Positions 23,470 through 36,300 of a stretch of DNA of 64,000 nt are shown here, in pieces. The stretch is from Pomphorhynchus laevis (taxonomy: Eukaryota; Acanthocephala; Palaeacanthocephala; Echinorhynchida; Pomphorhynchidae), in contig WNNJ02000739.1 of the NCBI GenBank assembly GCA_012934845.2, forward strand, positions 1 to 64,000, read 5' to 3'. The position numbers and the translations under genes were made by a program. The notes under the pieces were generated by a model. That model saw only the letters and a list, made by a program, of their open reading frames with translations. It was not told the DNA's origin and made no database searches. The number at the start of each line of letters is the position of its first letter. The stretch's first letter is position 1.

Positions 23470-24285
23470 GCGTAGTGTCATTTAAACCGATTCAAGCGAC
23501 ACTAAAAGTAACTAATATTCCTACCTTCCTCTCAGAGTTTGGCATTTTGGCACTGGAGAAAGAATTTCATGTAACTAACGCTAGATTTATTAATGGAAAG
23601 AATGGTTTTCCGATTCTTGTGGATTTATGACATGGGCCAATTGACAAGGTCTTGCGGCTGACAAATTCAGCATGCAACCCCTATATAGGGCACAATCTAC
23701 GGTTTACACTTATTGAATCTGACTCGCTAACGTACCCCCACTGTAACAACTATCATTGATGGGGACATTGGGTGGCTGGGTGTAGTCTACACATAAATGT
23801 GGGGTCTGTGGTACGACATATAAACACCCAGGTAAGTGTGATACGAATCCTGTCTGTACGAATTGCGGAGGTGATCACCCTGCCTGGTCAAGGAAGTGCA
23901 AAGCTTTTAAGTGCTATCAGAAAATACATCATGGTACGGTAGAGAAACCGACAAGCTTTGTAGAGGCATGTGGCTCAATCAAGACGAGCGACAGAATGTC
24001 AGACGCTGATATTATGAAGTTAATATAAACCCAACACCAAGCCTTGTTGAATCAGTTGGGGAATATGATTCACAGTTTAATGCCAAAATTGGTTGAGTCA
24101 TTAACTCCGTCCGTATCTGCCAAAACCTCAAAAGAAAGATCTAATATGGACACTAGCGGCAGCGGCCCTAACGGGAAATGAAAATATCGCCCGTGGGCAA
24201 GCGACTCCAACTGCTGGAGGTGGAGGAGAGAAGGACGACCTTTCCGCCCCTGTTTCCGACTAGGTGGATGACGTCCCACTCTAGT
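23470..24285 (+). pseudogene. LINE ORF1 with zinc knuckles, broken
   Basis: The frame near 23800-23930 reads CGVCGTTYKHPGKC, then CTNCGGDHPAWSRKCKAF. These are two zinc knuckles of the C-x2-C-x(3-5)-H-x(3-6)-C type found at the end of ORF1 in I/Jockey/R1-type LINEs. Upstream, weakly preserved sequence contains LTYPHCNNYH from a third knuckle. A frame of about 70 codons follows and then breaks. ORF1 is interrupted several times. Base composition is richer in GC than the flanks, as for the ORF2 that follows. Confidence 0.6.
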
Positions 24286-24329
24286 AACATTAACACGATG
24301 GAAAGAAGTTAAGAGCCTTTTTCACTGAA

Positions 24330-26760
24330 AATCCTTCAGTGGAATTCGGGAGGTGCTTCTGCTCTTAGGCTTCTACCTGGTAGATATGCAGATGTTATAG
24401 TCCTTCAGGAGACGCGGTATATCCGTCTCCCCTAGGACATTACTCGATTTATCCCAAAGCATATAATCTCCCACTTTATTCTGTACATAAACCCTCCATA
24501 CTCTTCTTCTTAAGGTCTTCTAGCCTTAGTAAAATGCTCCTTAAGATTCTCTCTCTTATTAAACTACGCGCATGCAGCCCTTTCTTGTTTAGTTATATCA
24601 CTAGTTAAGAACGGTAAACGCATTAGCATAGCCAATGTATACATCAGGCCGAAGAGATTTACAAGAACCGTGACCTCCTGGGCCATATTATAGGTAGCGG
24701 TTATGACATGTTACTCTGTGACTTCAACGACATAACTGGTCGTTGGATTAATGCAGCAATCCGCATAGCCAGGAACAACTATCTTATACATAAACCATCA
24801 AGTCCCACCTTTCATTACTCTACAACAAATTCACTCCTCGACATATTTCTGCTACATAAGATGTGGTTGTTAAAACCCATTTGCACTGAGCAGTCGTGCC
24901 AACAACTGACCATCTCTCATGGCCTTATACGCTGGCGGCTGGATGAAGATACGTTGCTTAGAAGGAGGTTCCACTTTGATCCTATTAGACTGACCTTCTC
25001 TCAGGCAGCTATCCAACTCTTCCCAAGGATAAGGAATAATAGTTCGACCGGATTTAATTCCTATCTCTCTTGGCAAGCTACCGGGATATTTTCGACTATA
25101 TATAGATGTCGCCTTTACAATCCCATTCCAACAAAGCTCAAGGTCCTATCAAAAATTCTACACCTTCCCAATCTCTCTGCTTCCTTCCGCCAGATTATCT
25201 CGAATGAATTCTGGAGTTCTAGATTAAGGCTCCAGCTGAGTGCAGACAGGACGAGTATTACTCGTTTTAGTCCCTCTCAGGCTTCCTTCTGGAATGTATT
25301 CAAGAAGGAGAAGTTTGTCTGCTGATGGAGAGGGCATTGAATTGAATTATCAGCGTAGGCCTTGATAGAGTTTTGGAGAAGTCGCTAGCCTTACATAATT
25401 ATAAAGCCACGCTTTCTCCCTAGCCAATCCCGCCTTGGGGTGACTTCAGAAGTAGGGACTTATCTGTTATGGATATCCTTAACTCCTGGGGTTTACTTCC
25501 GGGTCCCTCCAAATCCGTCGCACACTCTTCTCAAGTTGCCAGCTTTTGACAGCCGATTAAAGAAGATAAGTGGCCGTCACAATGCTTTTAGCCTCACCAT
25601 CAGATGTAGCAGGCATCAATTGTAGTTGACGTATATTTTTACCAAAGAAAAAATCGGTTTCATGTCCTAAAGGCCTGCGTCCCATTTCGATTCAAAATTC
25701 CTCAATATCCATCTACTAAAAAGCGCTTGCGCGTAGAATCCGCGACTATTTAAGTAGACGTAACTTAATTCCACCGAGTTTTAATGGGTTTGTCAAAGGG
25801 CACTCGGTCCATTCTGCAATTGGTGAAGTGCATCAATTTTGTCAGGTTAGCAGCCAACAGCTTGCTGTGGCTATTTTTCTTGGCTTTTCCGATGCATTTG
25901 ACCGCATCTCCATTCCCTTTGTTATCTCCTCTCTCAGGTCTATCGGGCTGCCTGCGAGAATTGCTGACAGGGTGGAAATATTACTGTACACCAAGCGGTT
26001 ATATTATGAAGACGACCCTGATGCACATCTGCTCTACCCTATTACAGGTGTGCCTCAAGGCTCCCCACTTTCTCATGTCTTATATCTTGCTGCCTACATT
26101 GTTCTTTTCAGAGCTTTTAAACTCGATCATCATCTCGTGGTATATGTTAATGATACCACAACCATGTTTCCTGGACGCAAATGCAAAGCTATAGTCTCGG
26201 ACATCATTCGTTTCTTTTTAAGATTAAAAGACCAGCTTACCCCTTCCAATCTTATTTTAAACTCCGAACAATCGCAGGTGGTTGTCTTTCATGGCACCCT
26301 TGCCACCATAAAGAAGCTTAAGAGACTAGCACTCTCTGCATTCTTCTCCATTTTGCAGCCTCAACCACTCCCGATCTTCAGGAGTCGAGTAAAATATCTG
26401 GGATTCACTGTTACTGTGAATTAGTCGGCGAAAGCTGACCTGGATAGACTTAAACGTATCCTGAAGAGAGCTAGATGAACTCTGAAACGGACCCAGCATA
26501 TGTCATTGAATGGGAAAATCTAAGTACGCCGCTGGGATACTTGGGCTATCTCGGGATTAGTTGTCTTCTCTGGAGGGCGTCCCCAAAGCAAAGACTAAGG
26601 TGTATCAAGCTCCTCATGTTGAGATTACCGACCATAGTCCGCCTCGACTGGACTCTTAGGGGTGTGAGAGCCCTCGAATGGTTCAGTAGGAAGGCAGCGC
26701 GCTGGTGCGGCCGATGGCTCAGATCTCACTGGGCCTGAGGTCGTGATGGTGTTTAGAAGA
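24330..26760 (+). pseudogene. LINE ORF2 (endonuclease and RT), broken
   Basis: The frame starts ILQWNSGGASALRLL, then ADVIVLQETRY, the first APE-endonuclease motifs (N and E). The frame at 24708-25325 has LLCDFNDITGRW and TNSLLDIF (G-D-F-N and S-L-L-D motifs). The RT is in 25828-26424: FSDAFDRI (motif A), GVPQGSPLSHVLY (motif B) and YVNDTT where Y-A-D-D is expected (motif C changed), then KYLGFTVTV. A C-terminal tail runs on to about 26740. Multiple stops and frameshifts and the lost YADD show it is dead. It belongs with the zinc-knuckle ORF1 just upstream and is most like the I/Jockey/R1 assemblage. Confidence 0.65.
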
Positions 26761-26879
26761 AGTTACATGAAATTGTCGAAGATTCTGAGACAAATCAGTC
26801 ATTACATACGTATGTTTAAACTGTTCAACACTTTTTAAACAAAATTTCCTAGCCGGTTATTGGTTTATCGTATACTCAT

Positions 26880-27660
26880 TAGTCGTTACGAGCATCTACG
26901 GAGAGCGGTCTGAACGTTTGGCACTAAATCGACGTGTTCGAATTTTCGTGCTTGAATCCACGGAGATGCCGAGAACCTTCAAAATTTTGTGCATTTTTTG
27001 TACGTCATTAGAGGATTCTTGTAAACCACGAATGATTACATTACATGTTCTCTTTGCTTGTTCTTCACAGTTCTGCATAGTTTATAATGGAGTAACCCCT
27101 GAGTTATCTGATATATTGGATGTCACTAGTACCGAACGAACAACTTCACGCCGCACAACACTAGTAAAACTGCGAACAAAATTTGGATAGGTTTTATCAT
27201 TTGTATTATTCCGATTATCGTTACTAACATGGGCAGGAACTGCCTCCTTAAGACCTTAAACTACATTGCGCAAACTTCTGATATCTTCCGCATGAGATTT
27301 TTCTAATGAATCGATACGCCTTGCTGCACACGAACCACACCAGAATTCTCGTTAAAAAATTTCTAGACACTACGCGAGGTATCTTTACCGACGTGTATAA
27401 TTCACAATCCTGATTCGTGCATTTAATTTCGTAAATTGATTACTCCCCTTCACGACAACAAAGAGTCTTATCTCCAACACAAGGGTTTCATCAAGAGGAG
27501 GGAACTCAAGCGCTTCTATTTATGAAGTAAACGGTTGATTAGAACATCTACTACCAGCTAAACAGTATGTACACCGCATTCCGCGTTTCACATACTTACA
27601 TGCTTTATAAACAGCATTTCACCCATTGCATGGACATACAAAAATCGTTGGTTATACAAA
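26880..27660 (-). pseudogene. L2-like LINE ORF1 with cysteine cluster, broken
   Basis: Reading the minus strand from 27655, CPCNG, then ACKYVKRGMRC and TYCLAGSRCSN align with the CRC-like cluster of ORF1 at 47390. Two cysteines are changed to tyrosine and a stop lies inside. Next comes IKCTNQDCELYTSVKIPRVV (the PHD-like C-x4-C region, about 27420), then VRREVVRSVLVTS and TCNVIIRGLQESSND (the RRM-like region, 27078-26896). The order matches ORF1 at 47390-48481 exactly, so this is an old relative of that element. ORF2 is missing. Confidence 0.7.
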
Positions 27661-27872
27661 AAGCTGTCCTTGTCAATTGTCGAAATGAGATTTGAATTAG
27701 ACAGTGATCTCTTTATTCGATAATCCTCGTTGTCAGAGCTTGGTCGGCGAGCGTAAGCGAGCCGTCAATCGTCAATCTCGTCAATCTTATTGTAAATCTA
27801 AACTTCTAAAGTCGTTAGTCTGCAAGTCGTTAGTTGTATATAGTTATAAGAAAAGATTTTTAACCAGTCATA

Positions 27873-28330
27873 ATAACGTGTATTAATAATATCATTAATA
27901 ACGTGTATTAATAGCATGTATTAATAACGTGCATTAATAACGTGTATTAATAACATGTATTAATAACGTGTATTAATAACGTGTATTAATAACGTGTATT
28001 AATAACGTGTATTAATAACGTGTATTAATAACGTGTATTAATAACGTGTATTAATAGCATGTATTAATAACGTGTATTAATAACGTGTATTAATAACGTG
28101 TATTAATAACGTGTATTAATAACGTGTATTAATAACGTGTATTAATAACGTGTATTAATAACGTGTATTAATAACGTGTATTAATAACGTGTATTAATAA
28201 CGTGTATTAATAACGTGTATTAATAACGTGTATTAATAACGTGTATTAATAACGTGTATTAATAACGTGTATTAATAACGTGTATTCATAACGTATATTA
28301 ATAACGTGTATTAATTATTAATAATGACGT
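27873..28330. repeat. 13-bp minisatellite, about 35 units
   Basis: The unit ATAACGTGTATTA repeats for roughly 455 bp with rare variants (ATAGCATGTATTA and a few single changes near both ends). It sits on the 5' side of the minus-strand ORF1 relic at 26880-27660 and just before an RLE-LINE fragment on the plus strand. It is not a CRISPR array because there are no spacers. Confidence 0.95.
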
Positions 28331-28359
28331 GTAGTGATCAGACGCAAGATTAGATAAAG

Positions 28360-28715
28360 CATGCACTGGGCTTTTCAAAATTACGACTGTGCGAACATTT
28401 CTGGATGTTAATATTTTCAATTTACATTCACAGTCTTACGCTTCTTTGAACCATCAACAAGCCTTCGAGTACAATCAAAATAGAAAGAAATCTAAATATT
28501 TGGAACGGGTCGTCAATATCGAAAAGGCTACTTACTCAATTCATTGTATCCACTTCAGGTGGTCTTCTTGGTTCAGAGGCTGACACTATGTTGAGGCGGA
28601 TTGCCTTCATCAAATCACACATTGACGAAACCAAATATTGTGATAGCATCTAATTTTCGAGAAAAATTGGAATAGCCCTAGTAAGGGCTAATGCTTGGTG
28701 TATGCGAAATTGATA
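28360..28715 (+). pseudogene. RLE-type LINE, C-terminal fragment 1
   Basis: The plus-strand frame reads RTFLDVNIFNLHSQSYASLN, then AFEYNQNRKKSKYLERVVNI. In another frame it ends RKIGIALVRANAWCMR. It aligns with the last 120 residues of element A (RSYLDISVFNTHARSYA, NRKKAKYSERI, IGIALVRASSWC). This is the nuclease end of the protein, broken by frame changes. Confidence 0.75.
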
Positions 28716-28814
28716 GTTATTAAAACAGTCACATCTAACAATTGAAAAATTATGTTTGATGCCAAATTGAAGGAACATGAATTGTAGAAATTAAAAATAA
28801 ATAATCCCTTAAAA

Positions 28815-29012
28815 AAATTATTATTAATAATAAAGCTGTTCTTGGGCTCGACGACTTCACTAACGGTTGTTTAATTTTTTTAAGAAAATTTTTATTATTA
28901 ATAATAAAGCTGTTCTTGCGGCTCGACGACTTCACTAACGGTTGTTTAAATTTTTGAGAAAATCTTTATTATTCATAATTAAGCTGTTCTTGCGGCTTGA
29001 CGACTTCACTTG
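28815..29012 (+). repeat. Three tandem copies of a roughly 78-bp unit
   Basis: The unit carries AGCTGTTCTTGCGGCTCGAC, then GACTTCACTAACGGTTG, and starts near 28818, 28891 and 28969. Copies 1 and 2 are close to identical and copy 3 is truncated. It separates two RLE-LINE fragments and may be the 3' UTR of one of them. Confidence 0.75.
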
Positions 29013-29612
29013 CGCACTGCCTATCATTTCCCAATGGGGGTGGGTCACCCCTCGATTAGGCATAACCCAACCCAAGACACAATGGCAAAGACACTCATCG
29101 AAGTTTGCAGAAGTGTATCGGTGGAACGGATGTTGAATCCGGTTGATGCCAACATTTGTTTTGAGCATGCAACCATGACATCCGACCCAGACGCACGGCT
29201 TGACATAGCATGTAGTGGATTCTACGGCGATCGCTCGGAGCGAGCTCTATTCTACAACTGCGTTTTCAACGCATTCACTCTGTCGGACCTCAGCAGATCT
29301 ACAATTTGACGCTTCGAATACCACGAGAAGCGGAAGTGCTCAAAATACGAAGAGCGCGTCTCGTTGATCGAGAGAGCAAATTTATCCCCGATCGTACTCT
29401 CCTACTTAGGCAAGGTGAAAAAGTCTGCTTCGAGGTTTTTGCAACGGCTCGCGGACAAGCTAGCTGCAAAGAAGAGCACCACATATGCTCACAAAATAAC
29501 ACGCCTCCGAGAGACCACCGGACTCTAGCTTCAGCTCTGCATATCGATGTGCATCCACGGCCCGCGCTCAGCGAAGAACATGTCGGCGTTTGATAAGCAT
29601 AGATAAATAAGA
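29000..29612 (+). pseudogene. RLE-type LINE, C-terminal fragment 2
   Basis: The plus strand reads IRHNPTQDTMAKTLIEVCRS, ARLDIACSGFYGDRSERALF, then in a second frame FEYHEKRKCSKYEERVSLIE. These are the R-H-N, R-L-D-x16-D-like and H-E-x-R-K-x-x-K-Y blocks of the restriction-like endonuclease seen in elements A to E. The frames change at least twice. It is a separate insertion from fragment 1, since it repeats the same protein region. Confidence 0.75.
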
Positions 29613-29683
29613 AGTGACAACATATATTGACTATTTTAAGTTTAGTTATTTGAATTAATTTTTGTCCTTGAAAAAATTATTAA

Positions 29684-29872
29684 ATCATCATTGGAGTTGG
29701 ATCAAAGAAAAGAGGAAATTATTTTTGGTATTTCGCGAACTTCTGTTAGCATCTTCAGAAAGTTACCTAAGTAATTTTACCTGGTTATTTTCCGAAAATG
29801 CTAACAGAAGTTAGCGAAATATTAAAAACAATTTCTTCTTTTCTTTGATCCAGCTCTAATAATTGTTTATCA
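29684..29872. mobile_element. Foldback element, copy 3
   Basis: Arms TTGGAGTTGGATCAAAGAAA and TTTCTTTGATCCAGCTCTAA mirror each other. Internal arms contain CTTCTGTTAGCATCTTCAGA and its inverse. Flanks match copies 1 and 2. Confidence 0.7.
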
Positions 29873-29989
29873 ATAATAGATCATTATCAACTTTTTAAAA
29901 TTATTATTATTATTTTGCGACATGTTCGAAAATCGGGATGTTATCTGTGACAAGGAATCAAAACAACACAATTATATCGTCATTTATAC

Positions 29990-30517
29990 AAATTGCAAAA
30001 CGATGGCAATTCTCTAGCTCTACCAATTTCAACATATACTGATTTAAGGTTTATAACCGTAAAGGAATCTGTCGCTATAAATAGCCAAGCACGATTAGAC
30101 GACGACTTGGGACATCTACAATCCATTCTTTCGGTGGTATTGCATGAATGTCAAGACGAAGTTGTTAAGAGCATGAAGATAAAGGCCGCTTTTCGTCTCG
30201 GTAAGATAAGTAATGAGTTGAGACCCAGACTGCTCAAAGTAGTGTTCAACTCCGCTGAAATTATTCACATAATCTTTAACGGCGCATATCGTTTGAAAGG
30301 GTCGAGTATACGTCTGCTACGCGATCTGAGCATAGCTGATCGATTACGTTTGAAAGAGGCTAAATCAGAGTTAGCATGTCGATTAGAGTTGGGTGAAAAG
30401 AATTTGACAATACAAAATTTTCAAGTTGTGCGGAGGCGTCTACATATTCATTGGAAGGGACTGTCAGATGTGATCAATCCTGCAAGCCTTCTTACCACTT
30501 TGGCGCCCTCCGCCTAA
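29990..30517 (+). pseudogene. CR1-like LINE, 5'-truncated ORF1
   Basis: There are about 174 open codons without a clear ATG. ARLDDDLGHLQSILSVVL and KAAFRLGKISNELRPRLLKV match the RNA-binding domain of LINE ORF1 proteins (R-L-G-K-x-x-x-x-x-R-P-x-x-L-K-V), followed by LRDLSIADRLRLKEAKSEL. The PHD-like N-terminus of the sister copy at 55100 is missing, so the element is 5' truncated. ORF1 runs into ORF2 with a short overlap near 30451-30517. Confidence 0.65.
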
Positions 30518-30609
30518 GACGTGAAATATTCACTGTTTCACCTTGCCTCAATGTCGATCGGTGTATTCGTGAATTTCGAAAATCTCTTCGCGATTTTTCC
30601 TTCAAGTTG

Positions 30610-33239
30610 AGCACAAATAATGGTGGTTTAAAAATCATTTACTCGAATATTCGTAGTCTACTTAATAAGTTAGATGAAATAAAATGTCTCTTTCAAGATA
30701 TCGTACCAGATGTAGGTATTTTCACAGAATCTTGACTTAGTTCGTCAATAGCAGACGTAGATATATTCATTGAGGGATACAGCATAAGTAGAAGTGATAG
30801 AACAGGGAAAATTGGAGGAGGTGTTATCGCGTATATCTCTAATAGGCTTCAATTCCGAGTAATTGAAACTCTTAGTGATGCTATTAACCATAATGAAGCA
30901 TTGTGTATTAGGCTATATTGTCAACACCCAATAACGGTATTGACTGTGTATCGTTCTCCAAGATCAAACACAGATAGCATAGCTGCTTTAATGGAGAGAA
31001 GTAGTTATTGTGATAGATTTGTTGTACTCGGTGATTTCAACATGCCATCTGTGAATTGGGTTAATTACACTTCCAATGACTCGGATGTCGAGAGTTTGAA
31101 GCTACTTGGCTTAATAAACAGCTTGGCTCTTAAGCAACATGTCAGTCAGAGTACAAGATTTTCACAGGATTCACATTCACTTTTGGATTTATGCCTTACT
31201 GTACCATATGACATTCTTGATAGATTAAGCTATCTGGACCCAATAGGTCATTCAGATCATGTGGTCATTTCGATTGGTCTGAGCGATGTCTACTCACATG
31301 GCGTAAATCCGACGTCGTCTGTAAACCCATTCAGAACTGACTTTGCTCTAGTAAATAAATATCTCGTTGGGGTGAAGTGGTTGGATGCTTTTGATGTTGG
31401 CGTCGAATATTCATGGCAGTTTTTCAGGGATACTCTGTACCACCTCCTTAATCGTTTCTCACCTCTTCAGAGTAAACACTGTTTGACATCGATCTCACCG
31501 CCTTGGTTTAATAGCAACATAAAACATGCTTTAAAGATGAGACGTAAGGCCTTTAATAACTATCGTAAAGACAGAGCTAATTTCAGCACTTATAAGAAAT
31601 GGCGAAACCTCGTTACGTCCATGAAGCGAACTGGTAGGCGATCTTTCGAAAATCAGCTAAGTATAAACTGTCACCGTGATCCCCGCTCTTTCTTTAGGTA
31701 TGTGACTGCTAAGCATACGCGCTGTAAACCTATAAATTGTATTCAACGTGACGATGGGAAATTCATAACTGATTCTTTGCAGATATCAAATATGTTTAGA
31801 AATCATTTAACATCGCTGACATAATATGTCATCCGCTTTATAATATTTTCTCTGCGTCTGTTGCTTTTGGCGTTGTTCCTTCTGATTGGCATAATTCCAT
31901 CATCTGTCCTATTTATAAGAAAGGGGATAGTTCGTCCATTGACAATTATAGGCCTATTAGTCTCACTTGCGTGTGTTGTCGTGTGCTAGAAAGATTGATT
32001 AAGCGACGAATAATAGAATTTCTAAATAAATTTAAAATTTTGAACCCAGCACATCATGGCTTCCGAAAAGGTTATTCTACGACTACTAATCTTGTACATG
32101 CACGTGAAAATTGGTATCACTATTATGATCAAGGCATACCAGTTGATGTCATTTTCTTTGATTTCTCAAAAGCGTTCGACTCAGTTAATCACACGCGTCT
32201 TATTGAGAAGTTGGAGCACATTCATCTTGATAAGAGGATTATAAACTGGATTCGTGTATTCCTTTCCAACCGACAAAGTGTCGTACGAGTAAATAAGTCG
32301 CTGTCGAGTCCATTTCCAGTGTTGTTAGGTGTTCCACAGGGAAGTGTATTGGGTCCCATCTTATTCAGTCTTTATATCAACGATTTGATACCAAATATCA
32401 GTTCATTCAGTTTATTATATGCAGATGATCTTAAAGTTTGGCGACTTATTATTTCCGATCTTGACAAACAGCATTTACAAAGCGACGTCGACGTTATATC
32501 CAATTGGTCTATACGAAATCACTTGAGGATCAATTCCGCTAAATGTACATGTATGCGTATATCACGAAGATCATGTGATCATCTTGGAGGTGAGTACCAG
32601 TTTGGTTCAATTAGTATCGAAAGAACCAACTCATATAAAGATTTGGGAGTTTGGGTTTGTGCTGACTTATCCACTCGAAAGCATTCAGACTACGTGTGTT
32701 GCATCACAAAACGCTTAATAGGACATACTCGTCGAGCTCTGATAGGCATAGATCCGTTATGTTACCATACCTTAGCAAATGCGTTTTTCTTGAGCCATAT
32801 CTTATACGCATCGCCAGCTTGTTATCCCGAAACTACTTATGAGCGTCGTGCATTAGAGAAAGTGTTCAGATCAACAACTAAATTAGTCTCAGGGCTGCAT
32901 ATTTATGGCTACGGGAAACGCCTCCAGATATTAAATATGTCTTGTCTGCGATATATCCGTGACAAGCGAGATCTCTCTCTTGTTTGGAAAATTCTGCATA
33001 CTAAAGATCATCCACTGTCACATCTACTGCAACTGAGAGGTCAACCTTCTCTTCGCGGACACCCCCTGATGCTGAAAACACAAAGGTACATGCATGCAGT
33101 TTCCTGCTTTGCCAAACGAGTCGTACGATCTTGGAATTCGCTTCAGAGTGCGACCGTTTTGTCGTCTACTGCTTCAAGTTTTTGCGCCCTACTGGATGAT
33201 GACCCTTCCTTCTCAAGACAACGGTGGGATTTTCAGTAG
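30610..33239 (+). pseudogene. CR1-like LINE ORF2 (endonuclease and RT), broken
   Basis: The endonuclease starts IIYSNIRSLLNKLDEI, then GIFTES at 30715-30732. An in-frame TGA (30733-30735) replaces the W of T-E-S-W. It continues through VYRSPRSN, VVLGDFNMPSVNW and HSDHVVISI. At about 31821 an internal deletion of roughly 80-100 codons changes the frame. The RT resumes with SIICPIYKKGD and NYRPISLTCV, then FFDFSKAFDSVNH (motif A), GVPQGSVLGPILF (motif B), LLYADDLKVW (motif C) and the C-terminal RWDFQ and stop. About 1.2 kb of RT is uninterrupted, so the break-up is fairly recent. Confidence 0.85.
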
Positions 33240-33344
33240 TTTATCTGATGATGGAGGGACAAAACGACTCTTATTCTTTTTATTCTTTTTATTTTGTGAA
33301 GCAACTTGTAAAGAGCCTCGGCTCAATTCGTTGTCAATTAATAA
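33240..33344 (+). other. CR1-like LINE 3' UTR and first GTCAATTAATAA site
   Basis: A short 3' UTR follows the ORF2 stop and contains runs of TTCTTTTTAT. It ends at GTCAATTAATAA (33333-33344), where RLE-LINE element A begins with its poly-A tail (seen as T on this strand). Confidence 0.6.
33333..33344. repeat. 12-bp target-site duplication, left copy
   Basis: GTCAATTAATAA here is repeated exactly at 36626-36637 and 40115-40126. The three copies bound element A (33345-36625) and element B (36638-40114). Confidence 0.8.
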
Positions 33345-36300
33345 TTTTTTTTAACGAAAAAACGAATTTATTTGACAAAGACACTGCAAAATCGTAACAA
33401 AAGTAACAATGAAAAAAAATTTATCTGAGACACCATGAGCTAGCCCGCACGAGAGCTATTCCAATGGAACGTCTGAATCGGCTAATCACGTCACTGTAAC
33501 GGCACTCTCTTCTCACCGCTACGTCTTTTGCTAAGCGTTTTACCAACTGTTCTGCCTCATCCCCTAATCCACCTTGTATTGACAAAATAACTGGTATAAA
33601 AGCTGCTTTTTCGATCTTGGATATCCGTTCGGAGTACTTAGCCTTTTTTCGATTCTCGTTATAACTGAACGCTGATCGTGGAGTCATTGTGGCATAGGAA
33701 CGAGCATGTGTATTGAATACAGAAATGTCCAGGTAGGACCGCTCAGACGGGACGCCAAACAACCCCGAACACAAGACGTCAAGACGTGCATTGCGATCTA
33801 GTGTAGTGGAAGAAGAATCGAATTGAATAGTTGGATCAACGGGAGAAAGCAGTGGCTCAGTTGTAGTTGATGAACACACCTCTGAAGTTAATTTGGCGAA
33901 AATGTCTCTGATCACATTGTGCCTTACTATTGATTTCCCTCCGCATTTGCAAGATAATGAATGAACAACACTAAGAACTTCCCCACATACACATTTGCCT
34001 GAAGTATTTAAAATTTGCCACCCATATCTGACAGAGAGACCATCGGAAAATTCTTGATTGCTTAAGCGAAACTTAGGATCATCACTAGGGCGAGCAGATA
34101 GCCACGTTGACGCGCCCTTTCGAGCGGCATGCTTTAAAATTACCTGTTCGCAGTCGTCCACTGTATTTAACAGTGACGAAAATTTTTCGGCAGCCCGGAG
34201 ATTCTTTAGTTTTCTAATTTCAACTATTGACTGTTTCTGGATGGTATCAATGTCGCCTCCGAGACCTAACTCAAATAAGGGCTTACATAGCAAAGAAGAA
34301 TATTCCCATTCAGATTTGGTATTCTCATATGGATTTGATATCCCCAAACCTCCCATTGAGAAAGGCAGACTTGCTACATCGCGCCAACACTTCTGTAAAT
34401 TAAAACCAGTTATTTTGGGGATTATTTTATTCTGTATGAAATCTTCGAGTGAAGAAAACCATTCACATTCACACTTACATGTTCTTTGTACATGAGTCCA
34501 CTTATTTTGCACTGCTGCTGAAAATGCTAAGAACGCTAACTGCCGTGAATCGCTAGAGACTTCACATAACCTATCGAGCAATTTTAACCAGCGAGTTACT
34601 TGTGTTATTACCCAATCTTTTTCGAACGAACCAAAACCTATGGGAGCTCCTAAAAGTTCTACACCATTAGATACGACATGAACCCCTAAGCTGGCAAGTG
34701 AATCACATTCAAGGATAATGTTGGCGTTAACCAGAGCTGTACACTTGTTGACATTAACATGAAATCCGTATTCCGGTCCTATAGATTGCAACGATTTAAA
34801 AAAATCATAAACATTCCCCGGTGAACCAACACATGATACATCGTCTGCATACCAACGCTGTTTTATTTGAGGATGCAAAGCGCCTAATCTATGTATTAAT
34901 GGTATCGTTGCTGCCGCAAATGCTACCATTGCCGAAAGGGTCGCCTTGGGTGAAACCCTCCTTTGATAACAGATAATCATCGTCAATGGCTAAGATTGGA
35001 TCTAAACTATACGTATTCTGCAGGAATCGTGCTAAAGCAGGGCATATCTTTTCTATATTGAGGAGAGCTAATTTCCTATTAATTCTATTAAAAGCATTAT
35101 GTGCATCAATTAAAAGTAAACATGACGAGGTCGAATTAGCAAAGGTTTCACGCATATCTCGCACAACGAATTCGACACCTCCCTTTTGACCTGCACAAAG
35201 TTGTGAATTACCCGCAATTGACTTAATGAAAGGAGAAATGACATTTAAAATCGTTTTAGCCATTATGCGCCTATATGCCTCACCTATTCCGATCGGTCGA
35301 ACACCAGGATTTTTATCAAGGGCAATGAGCCGACTAGCGATTAACGCTTCTGTTGAATGTTTTGGAACTCTATTACTAGCAATTCGCCTTGTCAGGTCTG
35401 CCAACGTAGAGGCCAACTGTAATGAATCCCTATCAAATGAGGTTAGCATTTGCCGCCATGATAAAGCATTAACACCCGAAGGACCCGCAGCGCCTGTAGT
35501 GCGCTTAGCACTAAGTTGGATTGCAGCTGCATCTATCGTATCGAAAAAAGAGGGATGAAAGTTATCACATTCCATGTCGATCTCCGATAATAAGGCGTCC
35601 TCACTAATTACAGCTGCATGTGGATGCTTCGCTTCAAGAATAGACTTAACCGATTCGTTGCCGATATAATCATTTGGACTCAAAGTTTTATTGACAGAAC
35701 CGTTTTCCAGGATTCTTACTGCAGAAGTAAGATTACCTGACATTAATGATTTCACGAACAGCGACTTCCAATTGCGCTTAGAATCGTATCGTGACTGGGA
35801 TACCTTTAAACGTGATTGAATACATTTACCCTCCCTTACTAATTCATCAAAATTTTGGCTTTGCCAAAGAGACAGGCGACGCGACATCAATTGACGTACA
35901 TATTTGATTTTCGAAGAACCTACTTTTTGTAAAACGCACTGACAAATAATTGTCACCTTCATAAGCGACGAGCCTTCGACGTCATCTTCGCGACAAGCAG
36001 TTTCAAACAATTTGTTTAGTTCATTTAAAAACATTCGGCTTTCGTTACACCTCGGTAAGTAAAAGAGATTAGGACGCCAAGTGATTACCTCTTTGAATGA
36101 TTGATGGATAAGAGTGTTTGGGAATCTATTCGAGGCAGCATCGAGGGTGTGAACCGCGTTATCCGCTATATTCATGCTTGCAAAGTGGGATACGAGTTGG
36201 TTTTCGCAATTTGCTGCAGAACAGTTCGTACACGGCTTATTTGATTTTACACATTTGCATTGACGACATCGTGCTGAATGTCCATTGCACGAACAGCATT

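Noticed and set aside
23800-23930. Retroviral or LTR-element gag
   Set aside because: The zinc knuckles are followed by an APE-type endonuclease and a LINE RT without protease, RNase H, integrase or LTRs, so this is LINE ORF1.
27873-28330. CRISPR-like array
   Set aside because: Units are contiguous 13-mers with no unique spacers, and the DNA is animal.
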